This document shows, piece by piece, positions 1 to 7,802 of a stretch of 64,000 nt of DNA. The notes under the pieces were generated by a model. It did no database searches, had not been told where the DNA came from, and worked only from the letters and a program-made list of their open reading frames with translations. The stretch covers positions 1 through 64,000 of the forward strand of contig SVEY01000017.1 of assembly GCA_015057165.1 (NCBI GenBank), in the 5' to 3' direction. The position numbers and the translations under genes were made by a program. The DNA is from Lachnospiraceae bacterium (GTDB taxonomy: Bacteria > Bacillota > Clostridia > Lachnospirales > Lachnospiraceae). The first letter of the stretch is position 1. Every line of letters starts with the position of its first letter.

Positions 1-136
1 CAACTATTATTTAATCTATTGAAACACATTTATAGTTATATTAAAATGTTTTTAGCTTAACTTAATGGCATTGGGACGGGCACATTGTCATACTTTCGAT
101 AGAGTTCCAAAAGTCAAGAAAAGAACTGTCAATATG

Positions 137-145
137 TGCTATAAT
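137..145 (+). promoter_or_regulatory. extended -10 promoter element
   Basis: TGCTATAAT is a perfect extended -10 (TGnTATAAT) about 70 bases upstream of a short Spx/ArsC-like reading frame and 130 bases upstream of the MmcQ-MGMT gene. No good -35 hexamer stands 16-18 bases upstream, which is usual for extended -10 promoters. Confidence 0.45.
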
Positions 146-216
146 TACGTTACCAAGCATAATAATTGCACATACTCTCTCACATATTCCTCAATAACAC
201 AAGAAAGGATAAAACC

Positions 217-294
217 ATGGTTAAAGTATATTGCTACTCAAAAGGTTCAACCTGTAAGAAGGCTGGAGGGATGCTTTATGTTAACGCGAGATGA
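217..294 (+). pseudogene. Spx/ArsC-family N-terminal remnant
   Basis: A 25-codon frame begins with ATG behind AAAGGA. Its first 16 residues (MVKVYCYSKGSTCKKA) read like the N-terminus of the Spx/ArsC thioredoxin-fold family, usually written as YxSxxCxxCKKA. The first cysteine of the CxxC is Gly here and the second is kept. The frame then ends at a TGA inside the next gene's start region. Family members are about 115-130 residues, so this is the head of a lost gene joined to the ribosome-binding site of the next one. It might still be translated as a leader peptide. The family match rests on 16 residues only. Confidence 0.45.
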
Positions 295-898
295 GGCGCT
301 CGCCTATGGACTGTCCCTTCCGGATACATATCAGGACGCGCCGTTCAAGGATACCAACTGGCAGCTTGTAAGGTACAAGCAGAATAAGAAAGCCTTTCTT
401 TGGACTTACGAGCGAGATGGCTATATCAATCTAAATGTGAAGGTTGACCCGGAAAAAGCCTTGTTTTGGAGAGATATTTACGCATCTGTTATTCCCGGCT
501 ATCATCAGAACAAGGAGCATTGGAACACCATTATTTTGGATGGTACGATTCCGGAGGATGACATCAAATTGATGATTGCAGAGAGTTACGATCTTATATC
601 GGATAGTCCGTCGAAGAGAATCTATGAGGCGGTGAAGCAGATTCCATACGGACACGTTGCAACCTATGCGCAGGTGGCGGAGGCAGCAGGTGATCGGAAG
701 ATGGCAAGGGCTGTGGGAAATGCGCTTCACAAGAATCCCGACCCGGAGAATATTCCATGCTTTCGAGTGGTAAATGCCAAAGGAGAGCTTTCAGGAGAGT
801 TTGCTTTTGGAGGTGTTGGAGCACAGGCAAAGTTGCTTGAAGAAGAAGGTGTTGAGGTGATAGATGGCAGAGTAGACCTTAAGAAGTATGGGGTGTGA
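278..898 (+). CDS. MmcQ/YjbR domain fused to MGMT-family alkyltransferase
   Basis: A 206-residue protein. The ATG at 278 is chosen because GGAGGG lies 7 bases upstream; an open frame continues back to 65 but has no ribosome-binding site. Residues 1-105 or so resemble the MmcQ/YjbR (CyaY-like fold) family, with the pattern WxxxRxKxNKKAFLWTYER and a later HWNTIILDG segment. Residues 115-206 resemble the DNA-binding/active-site domain of O6-alkylguanine-DNA alkyltransferases, with PYGHVATYAQVA, an ARAVGNALHKNP helix and the acceptor motif PCFRVV. The acceptor Cys is present, but the usual His of PCHRV is Phe. The likely role is alkylated-DNA recognition or direct repair. Loss of the His may weaken alkyl transfer. 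It probably stands first in a transcript with the DUF5131 gene. Confidence 0.85.
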   Translation: MLTRDEALAYGLSLPDTYQDAPFKDTNWQLVRYKQNKKAFLWTYERDGYINLNVKVDPEKALFWRDIYASVIPGYHQNKEHWNTIILDGTIPEDDIKLMIAESYDLISDSPSKRIYEAVKQIPYGHVATYAQVAEAAGDRKMARAVGNALHKNPDPENIPCFRVVNAKGELSGEFAFGGVGAQAKLLEEEGVEVIDGRVDLKKYGV

Positions 899-972
899 CA
901 ATGCTTACAGAGTTTGCAGCGCCCATTATGAAAAGCCTCACCGGACACATCAATTAGTCGGAGGACAGATTA

Positions 973-1842
973 ATGCACGATATATGGAATCCCTGGCATG
1001 GCTGTGTAAAGTGTAGCGAGGGTTGTCAGAACTGTTATATGTTCTATCTGGATTCCCTTCATGACAAGAAGGGCTCTGATATATACAGAACGAAAGCGGG
1101 ATTTAAGTATCCCCTGTCAAAATTCCGCGACGGCACATACAAGGTAAAAAGCGGCGAGATGATAAGAGTATGTATGACCTCTGATTTTTTTCTGGAGGAA
1201 GCGGATCCTTGGAGAGAAGAAGCGTGGCAGATTATGCATAGAAGACCGGATGTGAAGTTCTTTTTATTGACTAAGAGACCGGAGCGTGTGGCAGACCATT
1301 TGCCTGCAGACTGGGGAGATGGCTGGGAAAATATTATGTTCAACGTAACCTGCGAGAACCAGCGAAGAGCTGATGAACGAATTCCCATACTCCTTGATCT
1401 TCCCTTTAAGCATAAGGGAATTATGTGTGCGCCTTATATCGGACCCGTAAGTATCAGGCAGTACCTACCAAAAGGTCAGATAGAGCAGGTGCTTTGCGAC
1501 GGAGAGAATTACGGAGGGGCACGCCCTTGTCATTATGAATGGGTGAAATCCCTGCATGATGAATGTGTGGAATATAATGTGACTTTTGTGTTCTGTGGCA
1601 CCGGCCGCAGATTTGTAAAAGACGGCAAGACGTATAAGCTTGAAGGCAGTGTACAGACGCAACAGGCATACAAGTCGGGCCTAAGCTTTGAAGGAAAGCA
1701 GATAGAGTGGAATCTTACGGATGATTGGGGATATCCCATACCGGAAGAAAGATTGTATAAGCCATATTATGGGGAACGTTGTACCAATTGTGGAATGAGA
1801 CTTACCTGCAATGGCTGTAGCAAATGTGGGAAATGTAGTTAG
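973..1842 (+). CDS. DUF5131 (phage Gp37/Gp68-like) family protein
   Basis: A 289-residue protein with GGAGGA 7 bases before the ATG. The N-terminus holds a cysteine cluster, WNPWHGCVKCSEGCQNCY (C11, C14, C18, C21), typical of the Gp37/Gp68-like DUF5131 family, which looks like a radical-SAM-type iron-sulfur site. Central motifs include FFLLTKRPERV and NVTCENQRRADERIPIL, also usual in the family. The C-terminus ends in a second Cys-rich stretch, CTNCGMRLTCNGCSKCGKCS, which looks like a zinc ribbon. Biochemical function is not established for the family. It follows the MmcQ-MGMT gene by 74 bases and ends 6 bases before a strong terminator. Confidence 0.8.
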   Translation: MHDIWNPWHGCVKCSEGCQNCYMFYLDSLHDKKGSDIYRTKAGFKYPLSKFRDGTYKVKSGEMIRVCMTSDFFLEEADPWREEAWQIMHRRPDVKFFLLTKRPERVADHLPADWGDGWENIMFNVTCENQRRADERIPILLDLPFKHKGIMCAPYIGPVSIRQYLPKGQIEQVLCDGENYGGARPCHYEWVKSLHDECVEYNVTFVFCGTGRRFVKDGKTYKLEGSVQTQQAYKSGLSFEGKQIEWNLTDDWGYPIPEERLYKPYYGERCTNCGMRLTCNGCSKCGKCS

Positions 1843-1847
1843 ATTTT

Positions 1848-1871
1848 AAGACCGTTTGACGGTCTTTTTTT
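1848..1871 (+). terminator. rho-independent terminator
   Basis: AAGACCG, loop TTTGA, CGGTCTT followed by a run of T. It lies right after the DUF5131 stop codon and ends that transcription unit. Confidence 0.9.
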
Positions 1872-1872
1872 A

Positions 1873-2000
1873 AGTAACCTTTTTGTGAAAAGGGTTTCCT
1901 TAGCAACCTAATTTATAATATTGACCGTTGCACAGCAACCAATTAGGTATTATACTCAAATCATAAATAAGTAACCAATGTTACCTAATGTGCACTATAA
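1873..2000. promoter_or_regulatory. orphan operator-like region with inverted repeats
   Basis: This AT-rich stretch holds several related inverted repeats. One is AACCTTTT-TGTG-AAAAGGGTT (1878-1898). Another is GTAAC-CAAT-GTTAC (near 1971-1984), and variants of AACC...AATTAGGT lie in between. Two TATAAT/TATAAA-like boxes are also present. The arrangement resembles the control region of a small winged-helix repressor (HxlR or MarR type), but no such gene and no intact target gene follows. What follows is a reductase fragment. The regulator class is inference. Confidence 0.35.
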
Positions 2001-2138
2001 ATGAGGAATGATTATCAAAATGTAGAACTTATCGGCGTAGATACAGGTAAGCTGTCAGAGGAGGACAGGGGGATTCTTTTTCGCCAGGTGGAAGCACATC
2101 CTTATTTTACCCAAAAGGAGCAAATCTATGCAACATGA
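2001..2138 (+). pseudogene. aldo/keto reductase fragment
   Basis: A 45-codon frame from ATG 2001 to TGA 2138 contains RQVEAHPYFTQKE. This matches the conserved QVEAHPYFTQREL segment of the complete aldo/keto reductase at 22219-23061 almost exactly. The preceding 25 residues (from MRNDYQ) do not belong to that family, so two unrelated pieces are joined. No TIM-barrel catalytic residues remain. I read this as a deletion remnant, not a functional gene. Confidence 0.6.
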
Positions 2139-2206
2139 ATGTTTTGAAGAGAACTCCTAAGCAGGACGATTTCTATCATTTGATGGATGATAGCTCGTTG
2201 ACTCAT
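2139..2206. other. intergenic spacer before AspT-type gene
   Basis: A 31-codon frame (ATG at 2135) crosses this stretch, but it has no ribosome-binding site and no recognisable family. Nothing else is visible before the promoter. Confidence 0.3.
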
Positions 2207-2236
2207 TTGCACTTCAACAAAATATTCTGATATACT
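2207..2236 (+). promoter_or_regulatory. promoter for the AspT/YidE-type transporter
   Basis: TTGCAC, 18-base spacer, TATACT, with TG one base before the -10 (extended -10). Transcription would start near 2243. The upstream ATG at 2245 would then be almost leaderless, which supports the ATG at 2269 as the start of the next gene. Confidence 0.5.
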
Positions 2237-2268
2237 TTCCTTATATGAATTATGCTGGAGGGAATAAC

Positions 2269-3540
2269 ATGTTGGAAAAACTTTATGAGTTAGTATACGT
2301 TACAGGAGTGACTTACTTTATCCTTATAGTGTCTCTGATTATAATGATTGGTTACCTGCTTGGACGTATAACGATTAAAGGAGTCAGCCTTGGAACGGCG
2401 GGCGTGTTTATCGTTGCGCTTATTGTAGGTGCTCTCTTTAAGGACAATATCGTTAATATCACTATAAGCACCAAGGGCGATTTTTTAAGTGGCTTTAAGA
2501 CAATTGAGACGCTTGGTCTGGTGTTCTTTGTTACCTCTGTCGGTTTTATAGCAGGGCCGAATTTTTTCTCTAATATGAAGAGGTATTTCAAGTCATATTT
2601 TCTCCTTGGCGTAATAGTAGTTGCATTTGGTGCCCTTTCTTGTGTAGCATGTTATTACATCGGAATCGGTAGTGAACCGGACCACGATTATTTTGTGTCT
2701 ATGCTAGTAGGAATCCTATCGGGGGCACTGACTTCTACGCCGGCATTTTCGGCATCCAAGGCAAGTGTTGTCGACACATTTGCCGCAGGTGATGCGGTAA
2801 AGGCCACCGGATTGGAAGATGCGGTTACAGTCGGTCACGGTATAGCCTATCTTTTTGGTGTTATAGGCGTAGTGCTGTTCGTACAGCTTATACCCAAGCT
2901 TCTTCATGCAAATATGGAAGAAGAGGTTAAGAAAATAAGTGTTCCAAGCGACAAGAAATCCAAGGCAAAGAAAGAGAGAAAGACATTTACTATAGACAGC
3001 TACGGTCTCTTTGTGTTCGGAATTACATCGGTTATAGGAATATTTGTGGGAGCCATCAGAATACCTCTTACCTCCAATGGCTTTGACGGTACATGCTTCG
3101 CACTTACTACTACCGGAGGCGCACTACTTGTGTCATTAATATTCGGTCACTTTGGACATATCGGTCCCGTATCGTTAAAGGTTAATACAAAAATCTTAGA
3201 AGTGTTCAGGGAACTAGGCTTAATGCTATTCTTAATAGGTGCTGGTGTTCCAGGTGGTGTTAGCTTTGTTCAGAATTTCAAACCCATATATTTCCTCTAC
3301 GGAGTTATCATGACGATTGTTCCTATGGTGGTGGGGTTCTTATTTGCCAAATTTGTTATGAAGCTGCCACTGCTTAACAACTTAGGAGCCATAACGGGCG
3401 GTATGACATCTACACCGGCACTTGGAACATTAATCAATACCTGTAAAAGCGCCGACGTAGCTTCAGCCTATGCATCAACTTACCCGATTGCATTGATAGC
3501 TGTGGTAATTGCTTCACAGATATTGATACTTACGTTGTAG
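2269..3540 (+). CDS. AspT/YidE/YbjL-family transporter
   Basis: A 423-residue integral membrane protein with about ten hydrophobic segments. The start at 2269 has GGAGGG 6 bases upstream. Two internally related halves each carry the family hallmark: GALTSTPAFSA in the first and GGMTSTPALGT in the second. This places it in the aspartate:alanine exchanger (AAE) family. The halves are joined by a basic loop of about 35 residues (KKSKAKKERK). The tandem RCK/TrkA-C domains found in AspT and YidE (about 550-560 residues) are missing, so any gating by those domains is absent. The substrate cannot be read from sequence; a dicarboxylate or amino acid anion is likely. Confidence 0.82.
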   Translation: MLEKLYELVYVTGVTYFILIVSLIIMIGYLLGRITIKGVSLGTAGVFIVALIVGALFKDNIVNITISTKGDFLSGFKTIETLGLVFFVTSVGFIAGPNFFSNMKRYFKSYFLLGVIVVAFGALSCVACYYIGIGSEPDHDYFVSMLVGILSGALTSTPAFSASKASVVDTFAAGDAVKATGLEDAVTVGHGIAYLFGVIGVVLFVQLIPKLLHANMEEEVKKISVPSDKKSKAKKERKTFTIDSYGLFVFGITSVIGIFVGAIRIPLTSNGFDGTCFALTTTGGALLVSLIFGHFGHIGPVSLKVNTKILEVFRELGLMLFLIGAGVPGGVSFVQNFKPIYFLYGVIMTIVPMVVGFLFAKFVMKLPLLNNLGAITGGMTSTPALGTLINTCKSADVASAYASTYPIALIAVVIASQILILTL

Positions 3541-3592
3541 ATATCCGCTGCAACAACCTAGATATATTAATAATTGTAAAGGAGATAATAAA

Positions 3593-4156
3593 ATGAAAAA
3601 AGAGATTAAAACAACAGAGGCGATTTTTCCTATGCCGGTACTAATGGTATCCACATTCAATGAAGATGGAAGTGTTGATGTGATGAATGCGGCTTGGGGA
3701 ACTATGCTGGATCGAAGCAGAGTGGCTCTTAACCTTACAGAGACACACAAGACTGTTGAGAATATCAAGGCAAGAAAGGGATTTGTAGTTCACATTGCAG
3801 ATGCAAAGCATGTTAAGCAGGCTGATTACTTTGGCGTTGTAAGTGGCAATACCCAAAAGGATAAGTTTGCTAAGAGCGGAATGTCTTTTACTAAGTCGGA
3901 GCTGGTAGATGCGCCGATTATTGATGAATTCCCTATTGCTTTCGAGTGTGAGTTCATTGAGTATCAGAGTGATGATACAGGTCTTGGTGTTATCGGAAAA
4001 GTTTTGCGTACATCTGTGGAAGAGGCTAATATGAAGGATGGCAAGGTAGATATTGATTCCATCGAGGCAATTGCATTTGACCCGTATACTCATGGTTATT
4101 ATAAAGTTAATGGCAGAGTCGGAGAAGCATTTAAAGACGGAACTACCCTGCGTTAA
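3593..4156 (+). CDS. flavin reductase family protein (flavoredoxin-like)
   Basis: A 187-residue soluble protein with AAAGGAG before the ATG. It has the FMN-binding split-barrel pattern of the flavin reductase-like family. The N-terminal PMPVLMVST..DVMNAAWGTM segment is followed by the ETHKTVENIKARKGFVVHIAD region and ADYFGVVSGNTQKDKFAKSG, which usually contacts FMN. It probably binds FMN and passes electrons from NAD(P)H or another donor. The partner is unknown. It sits 52 bases after the AspT-type gene in the same direction and may be cotranscribed with it. Confidence 0.85.
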   Translation: MKKEIKTTEAIFPMPVLMVSTFNEDGSVDVMNAAWGTMLDRSRVALNLTETHKTVENIKARKGFVVHIADAKHVKQADYFGVVSGNTQKDKFAKSGMSFTKSELVDAPIIDEFPIAFECEFIEYQSDDTGLGVIGKVLRTSVEEANMKDGKVDIDSIEAIAFDPYTHGYYKVNGRVGEAFKDGTTLR

Positions 4157-4217
4157 TTCTCAAAGTCGACACATTCCACGACGATGGATAAATAAGCGAA
4201 ACAGGATTTGTGAATAC

Positions 4218-4245
4218 TTGACATGTCCTAAAGTCACGCTATAAT
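4218..4245 (+). promoter_or_regulatory. sigma-A promoter for cstA-like gene
   Basis: TTGACA, 16-base spacer, TATAAT, 43 bases upstream of the CstA-family start codon. Both hexamers are perfect matches to consensus. Confidence 0.8.
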
Positions 4246-4288
4246 AATACAGGAACTTTTTCGGTTGAATGCGGACTTAAGGAGAATT

Positions 4289-5749
4289 ATGATTACATTT
4301 ATTATAGGACTGGCAATATTGGTTATAGGAGGAATGGTATACGGCAGGATTAGTGAGAGAATAATGGCGCCCACAGACGCTACAACACCTGCCGTAGCTA
4401 GAAGGGACAATATGGATTTTGTTCCCATCAAGAAAAGAAAAAACTGCTTGATAGAGCTTCTTAATATAGCAGGAACGGGACCTATCTTAGGACCCTTGCA
4501 GGGGGCACTGTTTGGACCGATTGCGTTTATCACTATACCTATAGGATGTGTGATAGGCGGAGCATTTAGCGATTATATGACAGGGATGATGTCCGTTAGG
4601 AATAATGGAGATCAGATGCCGGGGCTGATACGCAGATTTTTGGGAAAGCACATATATGTATTCTACAATGTATTCATGTGCTTGTCGCTGCTGCTTGTAG
4701 GAGCCGTGTTTGTCTACATGCCGGGAGATTTATTCGTAACGCATATACTTAATCAGGAGAGCTCTACAAGTAATCCGGCTGTATGGATTGTATACGGAGC
4801 AATATTTGTCTATTACATATTGGCTACACTTATTCCAATCGACAAGATAATAGGCAAGTTTTATCCTGTTTTAGGTGCAGTTCTATTGTTGTCGACAGTT
4901 GGGATTTTTATCGGACTGTTTTTAAAAGGCTATCCCCTCGTAGAACTCTGGGATATGGCAAATGCAGGATATCCCTATCAGGATCATTTTATACCGATTT
5001 TCTTTGTTACAGTTACCTGCGGATTGGTGTCCGGTTTTCATGCACCACAGGTAACCCTCGTTTCCCGTACAATATCTCACGAGAAAGATGGCAGAGAAGT
5101 TTTCTATAATATGATGATTGTGGAAGGTTTTATTGCCATGGTATGGGCAGCCGCAGGCATAGGAGCATTGGAGCTTGCCATTACCGATGCTGCCACCATT
5201 AGAGGATCTGTGACCCAGGTAGTCGGGATTATAGCAAAAAATATGTTGGGAGAGTTTGGTGGTATAATAGCAATAATTGGAGTAATTATCCTGCCTATCA
5301 CAACGGGAGATACATCTCTTAGGTCTTTGCGATTAATAGTAAGTGATGCACTGCATATTGACAATAAGGATAAGAAGAAGATTTTGATCGTCGCTTTATG
5401 TATTTTTGCAGTTGTTGCCGTGCTTCTAGTGTGGGCTAAGAGCAATCCCGAGGGCTTTAATATTCTGTGGAGATATTTTTCATGGGCAAATGAGACCATA
5501 GCATTTTTTGGCTTCACAGCGATTGCGGTCTATATGAAGATTAACAATATGCCTTATATTATGGCGCTGATTCCCGGGGCGTTCTATATGTATATCATAT
5601 CCTGTTATATACTTAGTGCAAAAATAGGATTTAATATACCATGGAACGCAAGCTATGTAATTGCCGGCGCATTGACGGTTGCATATTTTCTATTGGTTGT
5701 TCTGATGAAGAGAAAAACATCCTCAACAAGTATAGACTGCACGGGTTGA
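4289..5749 (+). CDS. CstA-family carbon starvation/peptide transporter
   Basis: A 486-residue polytopic membrane protein. The ATG at 4289 is chosen because AAGGAG lies 4 bases upstream, in preference to an in-frame TTG at 4265. The N-terminal hydrophobic segment is followed by NIAGTGPILGPLQGALFGP and IGGAFSDYMTGMMS, both characteristic of the CstA family. About 12-14 membrane spans follow. CstA proteins take up peptides or pyruvate when carbon is limiting. This is a shorter form than the roughly 700-residue enterobacterial CstA. Its stop codon lies inside a short repeat (5745-5763), so the last few residues may be repeat-derived. Confidence 0.85.
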   Translation: MITFIIGLAILVIGGMVYGRISERIMAPTDATTPAVARRDNMDFVPIKKRKNCLIELLNIAGTGPILGPLQGALFGPIAFITIPIGCVIGGAFSDYMTGMMSVRNNGDQMPGLIRRFLGKHIYVFYNVFMCLSLLLVGAVFVYMPGDLFVTHILNQESSTSNPAVWIVYGAIFVYYILATLIPIDKIIGKFYPVLGAVLLLSTVGIFIGLFLKGYPLVELWDMANAGYPYQDHFIPIFFVTVTCGLVSGFHAPQVTLVSRTISHEKDGREVFYNMMIVEGFIAMVWAAAGIGALELAITDAATIRGSVTQVVGIIAKNMLGEFGGIIAIIGVIILPITTGDTSLRSLRLIVSDALHIDNKDKKKILIVALCIFAVVAVLLVWAKSNPEGFNILWRYFSWANETIAFFGFTAIAVYMKINNMPYIMALIPGAFYMYIISCYILSAKIGFNIPWNASYVIAGALTVAYFLLVVLMKRKTSSTSIDCTG

Positions 5750-5763
5750 CAAGGGTACGGGGG
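5745..5763 (+). repeat. REP-like short repeat, copy 1
   Basis: GTTGACAAGGGTACGGGGG differs by one internal base from the copy at 23609-23626. It overlaps the stop codon of the CstA-family gene. Similar TTGACAAGGGGACGG strings occur in many clostridial genomes as short dispersed repeats. That origin is inference here. Confidence 0.45.
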
Positions 5764-5802
5764 TTTGCGTTATTTGTTCTTTCGTAAGCTAATTTTAAGC
5801 AT

Positions 5803-5822
5803 GAAAAAATGCGGATATCCGC
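5803..5822 (-). terminator. possible terminator of the minus-strand small gene
   Basis: GCGGATATCCGC (5811-5822) is a perfect 12-base palindrome. Read on the minus strand it is followed by ATTTTTTC. It lies downstream of the 67-residue minus-strand frame. The stem is only four G/C pairs around ATAT, so this is a weak call. Confidence 0.35.
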
Positions 5823-5883
5823 AAAAATATCGCGAGGTGATTATAAAAAGCGAGCGAATGTTACGGTAGAAGATATCATAGAG

Positions 5884-6087
5884 CTACCCCTTCTTATTCT
5901 TCTCATATCTTCTTCCGCATTCGAAACCGAAATAGAAGCATTCACTAATAAGGCGATCCAGGTCGTCTTTTTTTGCGCTTTCATTTCTATTTTTAAGTTC
6001 CTCAATTTCGTCCTGTGCCAAATCATATTTTGCGTCATTTCTAAGATGTTTTTTTGCGGACACAATAAATTTTGATACATTCTTCAT
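5884..6087 (-). CDS. small hypothetical protein, basic and helical
   Basis: A 67-residue frame on the minus strand. AAGGAG lies 9 bases before the chosen ATG, which is the second in-frame ATG. The protein (MKNVSKFIVSAKKHLRNDA...) is rich in Lys, Glu and Asp and looks mostly helical. It ends with a CGRRYEKNKKG tail, with no signal peptide or membrane span. I do not recognise a family. It is flanked by a palindrome downstream and by an AT-rich region upstream. A good ribosome-binding site and an amphipathic composition favour a real gene. Confidence 0.55.
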   Translation of the reverse strand: MKNVSKFIVSAKKHLRNDAKYDLAQDEIEELKNRNESAKKDDLDRLISECFYFGFECGRRYEKNKKG

Positions 6088-6315
6088 TATAATCATCTCC
6101 TTAGACTTGTAACTATTCTTTGAATTTAGAGTTATCTCCGATTTCTAAAAACTAACTATATTTTAACATATTAATTAAGACAGAGAGATGATTCTTCTTT
6201 TACTTAGGATATCCTTATACGCCGGGAAAAGATAAGATAAAATGAAGTATTGGAAAGAATATGTTTAGAGGGGATAATATTAGACTTGGTAAAAAGGGCG
6301 CAACAGACGAGAATG

Positions 6316-6324
6316 TGATACAAT
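6316..6324 (+). promoter_or_regulatory. extended -10 promoter for phosphatase gene
   Basis: TGATACAAT is an extended -10 element 30 bases before the histidine phosphatase start codon. No convincing -35 box is seen. Confidence 0.4.
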
Positions 6325-6354
6325 TAAATAAAAAAATATGGGAGGCAACTCTTA

Positions 6355-7650
6355 ATGAAAAATATTAAAAAATTAATTTCTTTAATACTTGTAGTAGCGT
6401 TTTGTATAACAGGAGTTTGTGGATGTGGAAATATAACTAACCAGGAGAACGCCACACAAAGCATTGTAAAGAATAATCTTTCTAAAGATGGTTATAAATT
6501 AGAGCAGGTGGTGGTTCTAAGCCGTCACAATATTCGTTCACCCTTATCTGATAAGGGCTCCGTATTAGATACTATGACGCCTCACGACTGGATTCCGTGG
6601 TCCTCTAAAGCAAGTGAATTATCCCTTCGAGGAGGCATCTTAGAAACAGAGATGGGGCAGTATTTTAGAAAATGGTTAGAGAAGGAAGGACTGTTTCCGG
6701 AGAACTACATGCCACGTGACGGGGAAGTTAGAATCTATGCTAATTCCAAGCAACGTACAATTTCAACTGCTAATTATTTCAAGACAGGTCTTCTTCCAGT
6801 AAGCAATCTGCCAGTGGAGTACCACATGGATTATGATAATATGGATCCTGTTTTTAATCCGCAGCTTACTAATATTAATGAACAGTTTAAGGTAGAAGCA
6901 CTGCAGCAGATGCAGGAGATTTATAATTCGCGTATGGCAGATCTCTCAGACAATTATAAACTTCTTGGAGAAGTTATTGATGTAGAAGAATCGGAGGATT
7001 ATAAGTCTGGCAAATTCACAGGATTCAAACCTGGTGATGATACATTTACACTAGAAGAAATGAAGGAGCCGGCGTTGAAGGGTTCTTTGAAAACGGCATG
7101 TTCCTTAAGCGATGCACTAGTTCTCCAATACTACGAGGCTAATCCCGTGAATGTGGCCTTCGGCAAGCATCTTAGCATGAAGCAGTGGAAAGATATTGCC
7201 GAGATTAAGGATGTGTATCAGGATGTATTATTCTCAGCTCCTAAGATTGCAACTAATGTTGCTAACCCACTTCTTAAGGAGATTAGAGCTGAGCTTGATA
7301 ACAATACTCGTAACTTTTCTTTTCTATGTGGACATGACTCTAATATATCAAGTGTGATGTCAGCACTTTCAATAGAGAATTACAATCTTCCAGATGCTAT
7401 TGAGAAGACTCCTATTGGTTGCAAATTGGTATTTTGCAAATGGGCAGATTCTTCTGGCAAGGAGTACATTAGCATTGATATGTTATATCAGTCTCTTAAT
7501 CAGCTTAAGGGTACAACTCTTCTTGACGAAAGTAATCCCCCATGTATAGTGGAGCTTAAGTTTGATGGTCTTGAGCCTAATCCTAATGGATTATATGCTA
7601 TTGAAGATGCAATGGGACGGTTTAACAAAGCAATTTCTGATTACAATTGA
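6355..7650 (+). CDS. lipoprotein histidine acid phosphatase
   Basis: A 431-residue exported protein. The N-terminus KKLISLILVVAFCITGVCGC is a lipoprotein signal, with the acylated Cys probably at residue 24. The catalytic motif of the histidine phosphatase superfamily, branch 2 (acid phosphatase/phytase type), is RHNIRSP at residues 57-63, where the family has RHGxRxP; Gly is replaced by Asn. The distal HD proton-donor motif is CGHDSN near residue 326. It likely releases phosphate from sugar phosphates or phytate at the cell surface. GGAGG lies 9 bases before the ATG. No pathway partner is adjacent; the next gene encodes a leader-type peptide. Confidence 0.82.
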   Translation: MKNIKKLISLILVVAFCITGVCGCGNITNQENATQSIVKNNLSKDGYKLEQVVVLSRHNIRSPLSDKGSVLDTMTPHDWIPWSSKASELSLRGGILETEMGQYFRKWLEKEGLFPENYMPRDGEVRIYANSKQRTISTANYFKTGLLPVSNLPVEYHMDYDNMDPVFNPQLTNINEQFKVEALQQMQEIYNSRMADLSDNYKLLGEVIDVEESEDYKSGKFTGFKPGDDTFTLEEMKEPALKGSLKTACSLSDALVLQYYEANPVNVAFGKHLSMKQWKDIAEIKDVYQDVLFSAPKIATNVANPLLKEIRAELDNNTRNFSFLCGHDSNISSVMSALSIENYNLPDAIEKTPIGCKLVFCKWADSSGKEYISIDMLYQSLNQLKGTTLLDESNPPCIVELKFDGLEPNPNGLYAIEDAMGRFNKAISDYN

Positions 7651-7802
7651 CAGATATATAAAGAAATAAAATAAAAAAATTAATATAATGTCGCATTTTA
7701 CATAATTTATGTGTATATATAAGTGAAAAGAAAATTAGCAGAGGGATTGACTAAGAAAGCGGTTCTTTTGTTAATAATAATAAAATGAAGGGGGTAATTA
7801 TT

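Noticed and set aside
2245-2268. ATG at 2245 as start of the AspT-type gene
   Set aside because: It lacks a ribosome-binding site and lies next to the predicted transcription start, while ATG 2269 has GGAGGG.
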